This document shows positions 20,801-29,323 of a stretch of 64,000 bases of DNA, piece after piece. Under the pieces are notes generated by a model. That model saw only the letters and a program-made list of their open reading frames with translations. It searched no databases and was not told the DNA's origin. The stretch covers positions 46,761 to 110,760 of the forward strand of contig CALRXS010000010.1 in assembly GCA_943372195.1 (NCBI GenBank), in the 5' to 3' direction. The position numbers and the translations under genes are program-made. This DNA is from JAEYZM01 sp943372195 (lineage in GTDB: Bacteria; Bacteroidota; Bacteroidia; Sphingobacteriales; Sphingobacteriaceae). Numbering within the stretch: the stretch's first letter is position 1; each line of letters begins with the position of its first letter.

Positions 20801-21159
20801 CAGTCAATACTAGCTCCTGAAATATTTATTTGATGGTATCTGGTACCACCACTCGATGGCACAACATCAAAAGTTAAATCGTTTTGAATAAATAGTGATT
20901 GGCTAGAGTTCGAAAAAGAGATGGTAGTATTAGAATTACCTGAGCCAAAAAGTAATGATTTACATTCAGCTGTGGTATTAATAACTACACTTTTCGCATT
21001 AGGGATAATTACATCGTCAATGATGTTTGGTACTCGATTGTCGCTCCAATTGCTTGCTGTATTCCAGTTTCCACCACTTGAGCCAGTAAAAGTTAATTGT
21101 GCGAAACTTTGTGCTGTGAAATAAAAATATAGCACCACTAATAATAGTAGTTTATTCAT
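17863..21159 (-). CDS. Repetitive beta-rich secreted protein with T9SS type A sorting domain (paralog 2 of 3)
   Basis: 1,098-residue paralog of the genes on either side. Signal peptide (LLLLVVLYFYFTAQSFAQ) is followed by the Trp motif GGNWNTASNWSDNRVPN and a long Gly/Asn/Thr-rich beta-repeat region with units such as YTNLTISGSGNKNLNGNAT and GSGTLTLSSGTINIKGNN. The shared module (RFVPGGNNKRRWRFMGAP, IIDDIHVTG, NPYPSQIDWMAG) begins near residue 610. The C-terminus is a type A sorting domain (FIVYPNPFNDKINIEN... VYLLKIYS). It has the same length as its neighbour, but the sequences differ strongly in the N-terminal half, so equal length is coincidence. No obvious hairpin terminator separates it from the gene at 17769, so partial co-transcription is possible. 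Confidence 0.85.
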   Translation of the reverse strand: MNKLLLLVVLYFYFTAQSFAQLTFTGSSGGNWNTASNWSDNRVPNIIDDVIIPNAKSVVINTTAECKSLLFGSGNSNTTISFSNSSQSLFIQNDLTFDVVPSSGGTRYHQINISGASIDCGSLTMADNGGNEESRINISTGTLTVRGNVTLNTTSASENRITFTGAGILKIAGTFNNNGSFSQSTSTVEYNGSSAQTIRTGNYYNLLLSDTGEKTIVGTINIVSNGSLTLNEESTLNGAGNKISPTGTNVDVIINGTLKTANLNGFSGNSNAAISNSNSPILVLGPNCTIEYNAASGTQTVTGGLNYKNLNLNGASTKNLNANAVVKGNLNVNAGNFNQATFTIDIDGDINGSGTLTLSSGTINIKGNNNHSGTFTRGTSTINYNGNSDQVVRGTTYTNLTISGSGNKNLNGNATIASNLNLQNGELALGNNTLTLQGLTVSTNGKIKAGICNAASGNLIITGVGALGNLKFNDTNNHLNNFSINRTSSGTVNIHSSLYIVGTLTLTSGELIIDSTLIFYGSNTPISRTAGTLTLNPTTTLIFGSCSATGSAFTLPSNLFTSAPTIKKIKIDRTNSVTLNSQMITVTDEVEIVQGNLNTNSSLTLESTASKTARISKLSGTANISGDVTIKRFVPGGNNKRRWRFMGAPVNTGTGIAITQIIDDIHVTGSGTGFDVCATCAPSLRLYDESIAGVSSNGWTNPASVNTIIPTGTGFELFVRGDRTISNPFDGSTIPNNAVIDFTGSINKGNYNFPISYTNTGDAGDGFNLVANPYPSQIDWMAGTGWTKTNIAGYFWTYNPNSGNYGIFDEGSGLGINGINRHIAIGQAIFVKATTTGAAIAMTEDVKSNGTPFNFFKSNIVQNTQSHIRLKLIANDNEDETIILFSETANKNSTDRSDATKFFNDRLNFYSKSSNSVNLAINEHPYLSSFNSIDTINLSVFSFNSNTVEPGRYRINLSEIVNLDASTKYDIIDHFSRQRINLNSNSTYAFEITTDVNSYGNDRFDLVIYKSTTGIENEKSNSNFIVYPNPFNDKINIENNQNTEINKIEICLLDGRLIKEYLINSNSAVINTSELESQNVYLLKIYSEKNVEIIKVVK

Positions 21160-21190
21160 TTTAATTATGTTTTATAGGTTAGGATGTAAA

Positions 21191-21198
21191 CAAAAGTA
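21191..21198 (-). promoter_or_regulatory. Possible minus-7 box of the 21159 gene
   Basis: Minus-strand TACTTTTG fits the Bacteroidota minus-7 consensus TAnnTTTG, 31 nt before the ATG at 21159. The nearest TTTG upstream is 27 nt away, longer than the usual 17-23, so support is weak. Confidence 0.3.
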
Positions 21199-21249
21199 CC
21201 TATAATTTATTAAAAATAAAAATTGCAAATGGCTGATAATGAAACAAAA

Positions 21250-21274
21250 AAAGCGAACTCATTGAGTTCGCTTT
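21250..21274 (-). terminator. Rho-independent terminator of the 21301-24153 gene
   Basis: Perfect 12-bp arms (aaagcgaactca / tgagttcgcttt) begin 26 nt after the minus-strand stop and are followed by a run of T (TTTTTTTGTTTC). It separates the third paralog from the second, so the second needs its own promoter. Confidence 0.85.
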
Positions 21275-21300
21275 CTAAGAAAAGTACTATTATTAGTAAA

Positions 21301-24153
21301 TTATTTTGTCTTAATGAATTTATGCGTTTCGTTAAATGTTTTCCCCTCAATTTTTAAGAAATAAACACCTTCTGTTAAATTAATTAAATTAGAATAAGAA
21401 TTTTCAGAGTTCATCATTTTAAACTCTTCAGATAATAATTGTCCTTGTAAGTTTAATATACTAACCTTTACTTCTTCTTGATTATTTGAAGCAGTACCGA
21501 AATAAATTTGATCGCTTGCCGGGTTAGGGAAAACTGAAATTAACTTCTTGAGTTTTTCTTGTTCTAATCCAGTGAATATTCTGTATACAACCATATCAAA
21601 TCTATTATTACCATAGCTTGAAGTATTTGAATCAATAGCAAAATTGTACCATCCGATGGTAGATAGAGAAATTCTTTCGTTTGTGTAATTATCAATAAGA
21701 TCAAATCTTATATCTCCATCTAAATTAACAGTTTGTGCTAATTCAATTCTATGAGTTCTGTATTCAATAGAGCTGTCATTGTAACTGAATACAGAGACAT
21801 TGATAGTATCTTCAACATTAATAGAATCGGGGTAAGGGAAGTGGTTGATAGATAAATTAATATTTTCTTTTGACTTAGTATAGAAATTCAATCGATCATT
21901 AAAAAACTTCATAGCATCGTCTGCGTCAATTGCGCTATCACTTACAGCTGTATCTAATCTTATCACTAAATTATCTTCATAATTTGGTGCTTTAATTTTA
22001 AATTTTGCGAATCCTAAACTTGGTTCAGCAACATTTGCATTTCTAAAGAAATTAAAAGGTGAGTTAGAAACTTTGATTGCTTCGGTCATACCAATAACCG
22101 GACTCGCTGCATTCGCTTTCACGAAAAATGCTTGTCCAGATGGTATATATCTACTTATACCCACATCACCTGTTGTTGCACCAGAAGTACTTATCGTACC
22201 ATAAGCACCAGTGTTTGCATTATATACATAAGCATGTATGTTAATGTTTGTTCTTGTCCAGCCCGATGCCGCTTGCCAATCTATCTGAGAAGGATAGGGG
22301 TTAGCCACCAAATTAAATCCATCAGCAGCAGTATTACCTGTGTTAGTATACGACAAATTGAAATTATAATTTCCAGAATTTATGACACCAGTATAATCGA
22401 TGGTAACATCCGTAGGAACACTAGTGCCTGTGAATGGATCTTGAACAGTTGTTCTATCACCACGAACGAATACTTCATAACCAACTCCAGTTGAAATTAC
22501 ATCGTTAATCGTAGCTGGGTTTGTCCAGCCAATATTATTATTTCCTGTCAAGCTTTCATTATATGTTCTAAGAGATGCAGCACATGTACCACAATCATCG
22601 AATCCATTTGTTGTACCACCAGTACCTGTTACATGTATGTCATCTATGTATTGAGAGATAGGCATACCGCCAGAACCATTATTTACGGGGAATGATAAGA
22701 ATCTCCATTTTCTTTTAGAAGATCCACCAGGGATAAATCTTTGAGCGATAACATTACCAGAAATACCACCTGATGTAATAGATGCTACTCTTGCAGTTGT
22801 ACTAGCATTAGAAACTAATGTTAGGTTACCTGCAGAACTTAATGTGCCATTTGAAACAGTTATTGTTCCTATTACTTCCATAGCATTACCTAATACCGCG
22901 CCATTTGCACGACTCATTGTTAAGTCATTTATAGATCTTGTGGTGCTATTCGTTTGAGTCATGTTAATGGTTGTACTTGCAACTGCACCTCCAATTGTTA
23001 GGTTAGATGTGCTTGAGCCAGTAATAGTACCAGAGCCAGCGTATAATCCGTTTAGGGTAAGAGTATTACTACCAATAGATAATTCTGTAGAGTTATTAGT
23101 TAAAGTACCACTAACAGTCGTTGCACCTGCTATTGTTTTAACATTTGCACCATTAAGCGTTAAATTATTATATGTTAATCCTGATACATTTTGAATGGAT
23201 GTAGAGGTATAAATAGCAGTTGAAGAAGCACCAAAAGTAGGATTACTAATATTCGTACTGCTAATCGCTGCTGAAGCTCCATATAATCCGTTCGTATTAT
23301 TAGTCGTCACCGTACCATTAATAGCTACATTCGCAGTACCTGATGCGCATGTAATGGTATTGCCAGATAAATCAAGAGTTGTACCCAATGAAACCGTTAA
23401 AGTAGCACCTGAACTTAATGCGAAGCTAGTACCTGTTGTTAGTGTTTTGGTAGCAGTACCAGATAATGTTAAATTATAATAGCTACCTGAAAAACTTGGG
23501 TAAATGGTTTGTGCAGTATTGGCGTTATAGTTTATTGTACCAGTTGATGCAGTAAGGATAGCACCAGGTATATCACCTGAAGCAGAACTAAATGTCCCAC
23601 CAATGTTTAATGTACCAGCACCTGAAAATTCTAGAGTATTTTCAGGTGATGTACCTCCAAAGACTATATCTCCACTAACTGTTAATGTACCAGTAGATAT
23701 GGAAATTTTTGCTAATTTATTTGTTGGGTTATTATTTTGAAAAATAATTGAAGAGCATGATAAATTACCAGCACCTACATTTAATGTGTTAATATTTCCT
23801 CCAGAAGTAGGTCTATTCAAATTGACATCACCAGTAATTGTTAATGTTTGTCCAGAGTTTACGGTAATAGTTATGCTTTTACCACTAGCAAATGTTACAC
23901 TTGCAACAGTATAATTTCCATTCACTAAAGAAATTTGGTCAGAAGAAATTACAACATTATCTGTACTTATTGGAGCTCTGCCTAATGACCAATTAGCGGC
24001 TGTGCTCCAGTTGCCATTAGACCCAGCACCTTTTGCTTGAGTAAATGTATTTGTCGCTTGAGCGTAAATTTTAGAATTAATGCTTACACAAAAGACAATT
24101 AACAAAAAAGCAAATGCTTTCTTTGTAAATACATTGAAAAAGTGACTTTTCAT
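21301..24153 (-). CDS. Repetitive beta-rich secreted protein with T9SS type A sorting domain (paralog 3 of 3)
   Basis: 950-residue member of the three-gene family. The signal peptide (FAFLLIVFCVSINSKIYAQ) is followed by NGNWSTAANWSLGRAP, matching the Trp motif of its paralogs, then Gly/Ser/Thr-rich beta repeats (YYNLTLSGTATKTLTTG, YNNLTLNGANVKTIAGA). The repeat region is about 150 residues shorter than in the two 1,098-residue copies. The shared module (RFIPGGSSKRKWRFLSFP, YIDDIHVTG, NPYPSQIDWQ) starts near residue 480. The C-terminal type A sorting domain reads ISVFPNPASDQIYFG... EGVYFLKIEG. It is divergently transcribed from the PorE-like gene at 24368, sharing a 214-bp gap. Function unknown. 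Confidence 0.85.
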   Translation of the reverse strand: MKSHFFNVFTKKAFAFLLIVFCVSINSKIYAQATNTFTQAKGAGSNGNWSTAANWSLGRAPISTDNVVISSDQISLVNGNYTVASVTFASGKSITITVNSGQTLTITGDVNLNRPTSGGNINTLNVGAGNLSCSSIIFQNNNPTNKLAKISISTGTLTVSGDIVFGGTSPENTLEFSGAGTLNIGGTFSSASGDIPGAILTASTGTINYNANTAQTIYPSFSGSYYNLTLSGTATKTLTTGTSFALSSGATLTVSLGTTLDLSGNTITCASGTANVAINGTVTTNNTNGLYGASAAISSTNISNPTFGASSTAIYTSTSIQNVSGLTYNNLTLNGANVKTIAGATTVSGTLTNNSTELSIGSNTLTLNGLYAGSGTITGSSTSNLTIGGAVASTTINMTQTNSTTRSINDLTMSRANGAVLGNAMEVIGTITVSNGTLSSAGNLTLVSNASTTARVASITSGGISGNVIAQRFIPGGSSKRKWRFLSFPVNNGSGGMPISQYIDDIHVTGTGGTTNGFDDCGTCAASLRTYNESLTGNNNIGWTNPATINDVISTGVGYEVFVRGDRTTVQDPFTGTSVPTDVTIDYTGVINSGNYNFNLSYTNTGNTAADGFNLVANPYPSQIDWQAASGWTRTNINIHAYVYNANTGAYGTISTSGATTGDVGISRYIPSGQAFFVKANAASPVIGMTEAIKVSNSPFNFFRNANVAEPSLGFAKFKIKAPNYEDNLVIRLDTAVSDSAIDADDAMKFFNDRLNFYTKSKENINLSINHFPYPDSINVEDTINVSVFSYNDSSIEYRTHRIELAQTVNLDGDIRFDLIDNYTNERISLSTIGWYNFAIDSNTSSYGNNRFDMVVYRIFTGLEQEKLKKLISVFPNPASDQIYFGTASNNQEEVKVSILNLQGQLLSEEFKMMNSENSYSNLINLTEGVYFLKIEGKTFNETHKFIKTK

Positions 24154-24200
24154 AACAATAGTAATAAAATGAAATTATATAGCTTTAATTATGGTTTACA

Positions 24201-24208
24201 CAAAAATA
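24201..24208 (-). promoter_or_regulatory. Possible minus-7 box of the 24153 gene
   Basis: Minus-strand TATTTTTG matches TAnnTTTG, 47 nt before the ATG, and overlaps the 17-bp element shared with the paralog at 17769. No clear minus-33 TTTG at normal spacing was seen. Confidence 0.35.
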
Positions 24209-24336
24209 CGTAAATTTTTAGCATAATCATGTTTTTAATACTATTAATAAATTTATGTCGGCTAGATTTTAAATAAATTTCTATTTTAGCAAATCAATTA
24301 AAGAATAAAGCAACAATTAAACACAATCTTCAGAAA

Positions 24337-24363
24337 TATTGGCATACATTTTATTTGCCAATA
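24337..24363. promoter_or_regulatory. Perfect 8-bp inverted repeat next to the PorE-like start codon
   Basis: TATTGGCA (24337-24344) and TGCCAATA (24356-24363) are perfect inverted arms separated by 11 bp, ending 4 nt before the ATG at 24368. This could be an operator for a dimeric regulator or an RNA hairpin controlling translation of the PorE-like gene. Confidence 0.45.
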
Positions 24364-24367
24364 GAAA

Positions 24368-26674
24368 ATGCATGAAAAACAAATGAAAAACAAAGGCTTT
24401 ATCCTAATTGTGTTGATGATATTTTCTTTTTTTGGAGCTTTGGCCTCAGATTTGGAAAAGTTAAGAAAACAAGCTCAAGATTCTAAAAAGCAAGGCAAAT
24501 ACCAACTTGCAGAAAACATCTATAAACAAATATTAAAAGAAGATACCTCAAAATCAGATGTTATAGCTTATCTACAGTTATTACTGAGAAATCAAAAATA
24601 TTATGATGCAAAGTTATTTATAGAACAAGATTATGTGAAAAAATCGAAAGATAAATTTGTTCAAATTTTCATTAAAAGCATTCAAAGCTTAGATGAAATT
24701 CAAAATTATGATTCAGATATTTTAAAACTTCGATATTTAAAAATCAATTCAAAAAGCAACGATCGATTACACACCTATTATTCAAATGGATTTCTCTTTA
24801 ATAGAGTTAAGGGTTTAAACGATAATTATTCTAAAAATTTTTTATTCACTAATATCGATGTAGATTATCAAGAGTTAAAAGATTTTAATTTTAAAGATCC
24901 ACAGAAAAGAGAAGTAGCTAGTGCTAGTTATCATTACACTTCAAAGACTTTGTATTATGAAGCTACATATCATAAGAAAAAGAAATTGAATTTTAACGGC
25001 TACGATCACTCAGGCATTTACATGGCTAGACAAGATGTTAGGTCGGGTAACTGGATAGATTTCAAAGATTTCATTTTTAATAATATTCAGTTTACCATTA
25101 TGCAACCATGCATTAGCAAGGATGGTAAAAGGTTGTATTTTGTTTCTGATATGCCGGGTGGTTATGGAGGATTAGATATTTATTATTCAGAATTAAAAAA
25201 CTTCACTTGGTCAGTACCTGTAAATTTAGGTGAGCATGTAAACACTCCTTATGATGATGTATACCCATTTGTATATGAAGATAAAAAGTTATATTTTTCA
25301 ACAGAAGGCAGAGCGGGCTTAGGTGGATTAGATATTTTTGAATTTGATTTAATTACTGCTAATGAAGCAGCTGAGAATATTGGGGCACCTTATAATTCGA
25401 GTGGGGATGACTTCGGATTGAAAAAACTTCCGAAGACAGATTATGGATTTTTCAATTCAAATAGAAAGTATATCAATTCAACTGATGAAAACGTCTATCA
25501 ATTTACCGTAATAAAAATACCCGCACGATTTATTCCAGTAAGAGTTATTGATTCAGTAAAAAACCAAGTAGTATCAAATGTTAAACTAACAGTATATACC
25601 GATAAAACAAAAGATGTTTCGTTTTATTTATTAACTGCAGGTTTCACAAGTGAATTGAAATTTGAAATAAATGAAATATATAAAATAACAGCTAGTGTTC
25701 CTGGTTACGATGATATTTCTAAGACATTAAAGATTTCGAAAAATCAAAAAGAATTAGTGCTTTATATAAATACAAATTCAGAAAAAAATAATTCTGTACT
25801 ATTAGGTACTAACTGTAATGCTACCGGGTATTTCACATCATTTATAAACAAAGAGAAATTAAAGGATGTTAAAGTTTTATTAATTGATTTAAGAGATAAT
25901 AAAACTGTTGACTCCGTAATGACAGATGAGAATGGTAGGTATTTCTTTAAAAATTTAGTCCCGAATAATGTTTATAGTTTATCGTATTCAAAGTATGGCT
26001 ATGACCCCAATGGTAAATACATCACAACCCCAAGTATTGATAAGATTATAACAGATCCGCATATGGGTAATATCATTACGAATTTCATCATGTATGAAAA
26101 TGGTAAAATTCAGATCCCTGTTGATAACAAAATCAATAATGTTGCTATAGAAAAAGTAGAGAAAGTAAAGGAAGTAGAAAAAGTAGAGAAACCTAAAAAT
26201 GTATTACCTATAACTGAAGCTATTGTTGAGGTAAAACCACCAGTTACTGCACCTGTAGTTGTGCCGATTAAACAACCTATCATAGAGACTAAAGCTATTG
26301 ACATCCCTCTAAAAATTGAGAACAGAAAAATCACTAAAGTATATTTCAAAAGAAATACTTACCAATTAAATGATGTCACTTTAGCTGTATTAAACAAATA
26401 CCTTGAAGCTCTAAATGATAATCCGAATGCAATCATCGTCATCGTTTCTCATACCGATGCATTTGGTGATGCAGAATACAATCGAAAATTATCTATTAGA
26501 AGAGCAAATGAAACGGCTAATCATTTTATAAAAAATGGTGTAGACCCTAAAAGAATTTTTGCTTGGGGTAAGGGCGAAACTCAACCATTATTCGTCTGCG
26601 ATGAAACTGTCAAATGTTCTCCAAAACAAATTCAAGCCAATAGAAGAACGGAGATAAAGATTATTTATAAGTAA
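24368..26674 (+). CDS. PorE-like protein: TPR, PD40 propeller, regulatory domains, OmpA
   Basis: 768-residue exported protein with full PorE-type architecture. A signal peptide (a start at the Met at 24383 fits it equally well) leads to TPR-like helices to about residue 100. PD40 propeller blades lie at about 180-380 (LYFVSDMPGGYGGLDIYYSE, LYFSTEGRAGLGGLDIFEFD). Two beta-sandwich carboxypeptidase-regulatory-like domains lie at about 385-580, then a Lys/Val/Pro-rich linker. The C-terminal OmpA domain at about 650-768 has peptidoglycan-binding motifs (VSHTDAFGDAEYNRKLS, RRTEIKI). PorE in the T9SS is thought to tether outer-membrane components to peptidoglycan. Divergent from the three T9SS paralogs and a longer relative of 10381-11652. 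Family is clear; whether it is the core PorE or an accessory copy is not. Confidence 0.85.
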   Translation: MHEKQMKNKGFILIVLMIFSFFGALASDLEKLRKQAQDSKKQGKYQLAENIYKQILKEDTSKSDVIAYLQLLLRNQKYYDAKLFIEQDYVKKSKDKFVQIFIKSIQSLDEIQNYDSDILKLRYLKINSKSNDRLHTYYSNGFLFNRVKGLNDNYSKNFLFTNIDVDYQELKDFNFKDPQKREVASASYHYTSKTLYYEATYHKKKKLNFNGYDHSGIYMARQDVRSGNWIDFKDFIFNNIQFTIMQPCISKDGKRLYFVSDMPGGYGGLDIYYSELKNFTWSVPVNLGEHVNTPYDDVYPFVYEDKKLYFSTEGRAGLGGLDIFEFDLITANEAAENIGAPYNSSGDDFGLKKLPKTDYGFFNSNRKYINSTDENVYQFTVIKIPARFIPVRVIDSVKNQVVSNVKLTVYTDKTKDVSFYLLTAGFTSELKFEINEIYKITASVPGYDDISKTLKISKNQKELVLYINTNSEKNNSVLLGTNCNATGYFTSFINKEKLKDVKVLLIDLRDNKTVDSVMTDENGRYFFKNLVPNNVYSLSYSKYGYDPNGKYITTPSIDKIITDPHMGNIITNFIMYENGKIQIPVDNKINNVAIEKVEKVKEVEKVEKPKNVLPITEAIVEVKPPVTAPVVVPIKQPIIETKAIDIPLKIENRKITKVYFKRNTYQLNDVTLAVLNKYLEALNDNPNAIIVIVSHTDAFGDAEYNRKLSIRRANETANHFIKNGVDPKRIFAWGKGETQPLFVCDETVKCSPKQIQANRRTEIKIIYK

Positions 26675-26705
26675 AAAATTGATTATTTGTCTGTTTAGTG
26701 AAAAA

Positions 26706-26725
26706 TATACCCATTTATAGGTATA
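26706..26725. repeat. Short inverted repeat upstream of the DUF1566-like gene
   Basis: TATACC (26706-26711) pairs with GGTATA (26720-26725), with outer arms GTTTAGT (26693-26699) and ACTAAAC (26762-26768). No T-run follows, so it is not a convincing terminator; it may be a nested leader structure. Confidence 0.3.
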
Positions 26726-26777
26726 GCTATTGCGATAATTTAATATTATATTGTAAAAGTTACTAAACAACGAAAAA

Positions 26778-27629
26778 ATGACTAAAAGACTATTATTTCT
26801 ACTATGTGTGAGCCTATTGATATCAATAACTTCCACACAAGCTTTTGCAAACTTGCCAAGGGCGAATGTTGCACCAGTTATAAAGACTTCATTAGTTCGC
26901 TACATCGGACTCGATACAGCAGTAGCTGGGGGGGTTATTGAATCTAATGGAGGTGAAACCATCATTAGAGCAGGAGTATGCTACAGTAAAAACCCACAAC
27001 CAAGTATAAATGACATGGTTGTAGAGCGTACAGGTTCTGCTGATTCATTTACATGTAACTTAAGGAATTTAAATATTCAACAAGCTTATTATATTAAAGC
27101 ATTTGTTGAAACTAATTCGGGTATTACTTATGGTCCGCAAAGAACTTTTGCTACAGACCCAGCAATTACTGGTTCGTTAGTACAAGGTGGAATTTTGTTT
27201 TACATATTGCAGCCAGCTGATGCAGGCTATATACCTGGTGAAGTACATGGTTTAGTTGCATCAAATAATTTTAGTACGACCACTTATAGCTGGAGAAATA
27301 CGATCGATACATTAATAAATGTACCTGACTCAGCAGTAGGTACAGGAGCTCTTAATACTCAAAAAATTGTTGCTGTTCAAGGTACTGGTGATTATGCTGC
27401 AAAAATATGTGATGACTTAAATTTAAATGGTTACTCTGATTGGTATTTACCAGCTGCAGATGAGTTGATATTACTGGTTAAAGCTAAAGTTATACCTGGT
27501 ACACTCTCTCAATATTGGAGTTCAACAGAGGTTTCAAAAACGAATGCTGTACAAAGCACAGTAGCTTCTAGAAAAAGAAGTTTTGCTAAAAGTGCTAAAT
27601 ACAGAGTTATCGCAATCCGTAAATTTTAA
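26778..27629 (+). CDS. Secreted Fn3-like plus DUF1566 (Lcl C-terminal type) protein
   Basis: 283-residue exported protein. The signal peptide (LLFLLCVSLLISITSTQAFA) is followed by a fibronectin-III-like or Ig-like fold at about 35-125 (motifs AGVCYSKNPQPS, QAYYIKAFVETNSGITYG), typical of Bacteroidota surface proteins. Residues about 135-283 resemble the DUF1566/Lcl C-terminal domain (GGILFYIL, GYSDWYLPAADELILL, YWSSTE). I see no T9SS sorting domain at the C-terminus, so it may stay in the periplasm or be associated with another protein. The next gene starts 11 nt after its stop, so the two are probably one operon. Biological function unknown. Confidence 0.75.
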   Translation: MTKRLLFLLCVSLLISITSTQAFANLPRANVAPVIKTSLVRYIGLDTAVAGGVIESNGGETIIRAGVCYSKNPQPSINDMVVERTGSADSFTCNLRNLNIQQAYYIKAFVETNSGITYGPQRTFATDPAITGSLVQGGILFYILQPADAGYIPGEVHGLVASNNFSTTTYSWRNTIDTLINVPDSAVGTGALNTQKIVAVQGTGDYAAKICDDLNLNGYSDWYLPAADELILLVKAKVIPGTLSQYWSSTEVSKTNAVQSTVASRKRSFAKSAKYRVIAIRKF

Positions 27630-27640
27630 ATGCAAACATC

Positions 27641-29263
27641 ATGAAAAATAAAATATACATACTATCTATTAGTGCATTGTTTATGTGTGCTAATACTTTT
27701 GCTAATAATGCATCAGTACCTTGCGCAGTTCCAAGAGCTACTGCTACAATTGATGTTAATAATGTTAGAGCTTTATTACTAAATGGTGGTGATAAGTTTT
27801 GGGATGTTTTTGGTACCAGAAATGGTGCATATGAAATTCCAAAGAACTCTGGTAAGAATGCTTCATTTACTGCTGCACTTTGGCTGAGTGGGGTAGATGT
27901 AGGTGCGAATTTATATACAGCAGGACAAACTTATCGTCAGACAGGTATTGATTTTTGGCCAGGCACTCTAAATGCTATGGGTGAAACTGAACAAAGAGAT
28001 TGTAGGGAAGGAGATAAAATGTATTCAGTTTATGGAGAAGAAATAGTTAATGCTAAAATTGGTAAAGGCATCGCTTATAATGTAAGTCGTTGGCCTAGTT
28101 CTCATGCTCCATTTTATGATGCAAACAATGATGGTATCTATGATCCTTCTTTAGGTGATTACCCAGTACTTAATATAAACAATCCGGCTTTAATACCAGG
28201 GCAAATGATTTTCTGGACGATTAATGATATGGGTGATGCTCATACGGCTTACATGAATCCAAATCGCTTAGGTGTAGAGATACATAATACAGCATACGCT
28301 TTTGAATCTAAGAGCTCAGATGTAATAAATAATACGACTATTTATAAGTATAAAATCATTAATAAATCGAATAATACTTACACTCAATTTAGAATGGCGG
28401 AGTTTGCTGATTTTGATTTGGGGGATGCTGGTGATGATTATATCGGTTGCGATTTATCAACTAATTCTGCTGGTAAAAAACGTAATTTATTTTATGCATA
28501 TAATGGAGATAATAATGATGGCGACGGAACTGGTTATACATACGGCGTAAATCCGCCTGCATTCGGAATGTGTTTCTTAAACACTGGTAAAAATACTAAT
28601 AGTGTAGATCTAGAAATGAATAGCTATATGTTCTTTACGAATGCTGCAATACCTGGTCAAAACTCTGATCCAAGAAATCCAATAGAATTAGATAGATATA
28701 TCAGAGGTTTTTGGGCCGACGGACAAGATCTAACTTATGGCTCTCCAACTGGTAGAGGAGGAGTTGATGCATATAAATTTGCATTCCCGGGTAATACAGA
28801 CCCAGGTGGTAAACCCAATTGGGTTGAAACAGATGTACCTGGTGACAGAAGAGTTATTTCTGCTATCAAAGACAGAACTTTCGCACCAGGTGAACAAATG
28901 ACTATTGAAGTAGCTTATGTTTGGGCTCGTGATTTAAATGGTAATAATCTCACTGCAATTGATAAATTAAAACTAAGCACTGATACTTTAATCTCTGCAT
29001 ACTCAAATAATTTCGTTAATTTTTCTACTGGAGTTAACGATAAAAAGAAACAAGAATTCAACGTTTATCCGAACCCTGCTAATGACATGATTTACCTAGA
29101 AGCAGACTTTAAAATAAACTTAATCCAGATTTATAATATGCAAGGTCGTTTGGTAAAAGAAATCAAAAATACCAATACTCGTAAAATCGATTTGAATGAT
29201 TTAACAGAAGGTACTTATATTTTAAAAGTGAATAATACCAGCAAAAAAATCATCAAACTATAA
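27641..29263 (+). CDS. Large secreted protein with T9SS type A sorting domain
   Basis: 540-residue exported protein. The signal peptide ends near ANTFA. Residues 30-450 form one family-specific domain with motifs NVRALLLNGGDKFWDVFG, FTAALWLSGVDVGANLY and YDANNDGIYDPSLGDYPV, the last an Asp-rich, calcium-loop-like segment. The same type of protein occurs in many Bacteroidota as an unassigned T9SS cargo. The C-terminal 75 residues are a type A sorting domain (FNVYPNPANDMIYLEA... EGTYILKV). It lies 11 nt downstream of the DUF1566-like gene and is followed by a strong terminator, so the pair is a two-gene transcript. No enzymatic motif recognised. Confidence 0.8.
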   Translation: MKNKIYILSISALFMCANTFANNASVPCAVPRATATIDVNNVRALLLNGGDKFWDVFGTRNGAYEIPKNSGKNASFTAALWLSGVDVGANLYTAGQTYRQTGIDFWPGTLNAMGETEQRDCREGDKMYSVYGEEIVNAKIGKGIAYNVSRWPSSHAPFYDANNDGIYDPSLGDYPVLNINNPALIPGQMIFWTINDMGDAHTAYMNPNRLGVEIHNTAYAFESKSSDVINNTTIYKYKIINKSNNTYTQFRMAEFADFDLGDAGDDYIGCDLSTNSAGKKRNLFYAYNGDNNDGDGTGYTYGVNPPAFGMCFLNTGKNTNSVDLEMNSYMFFTNAAIPGQNSDPRNPIELDRYIRGFWADGQDLTYGSPTGRGGVDAYKFAFPGNTDPGGKPNWVETDVPGDRRVISAIKDRTFAPGEQMTIEVAYVWARDLNGNNLTAIDKLKLSTDTLISAYSNNFVNFSTGVNDKKKQEFNVYPNPANDMIYLEADFKINLIQIYNMQGRLVKEIKNTNTRKIDLNDLTEGTYILKVNNTSKKIIKL

Positions 29264-29279
29264 ATTCCATTTTCAAAAT

Positions 29280-29314
29280 AAAGGGCCGATGTATGAAAAT
29301 TACATCGGCCCTTT
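29280..29314 (+). terminator. Rho-independent terminator after the 27641-29263 gene
   Basis: Perfect 14-bp arms (aaagggccgatgta / tacatcggcccttt) with a short A-rich loop begin 17 nt after the stop and continue into a T-run. Confidence 0.9.
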
Positions 29315-29323
29315 TTATTTTCA

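Noticed and set aside
14473..21159. Two neighbouring paralogs of exactly 1,098 residues as a sign of recent duplication
   Set aside because: Their N-terminal halves differ strongly, so the equal length is a coincidence of an old duplication.
15056..23194. Plus-strand reading frames over the three T9SS paralogs
   Set aside because: They are antisense to genes with clear signal peptides and sorting domains, and none has coding features of its own.
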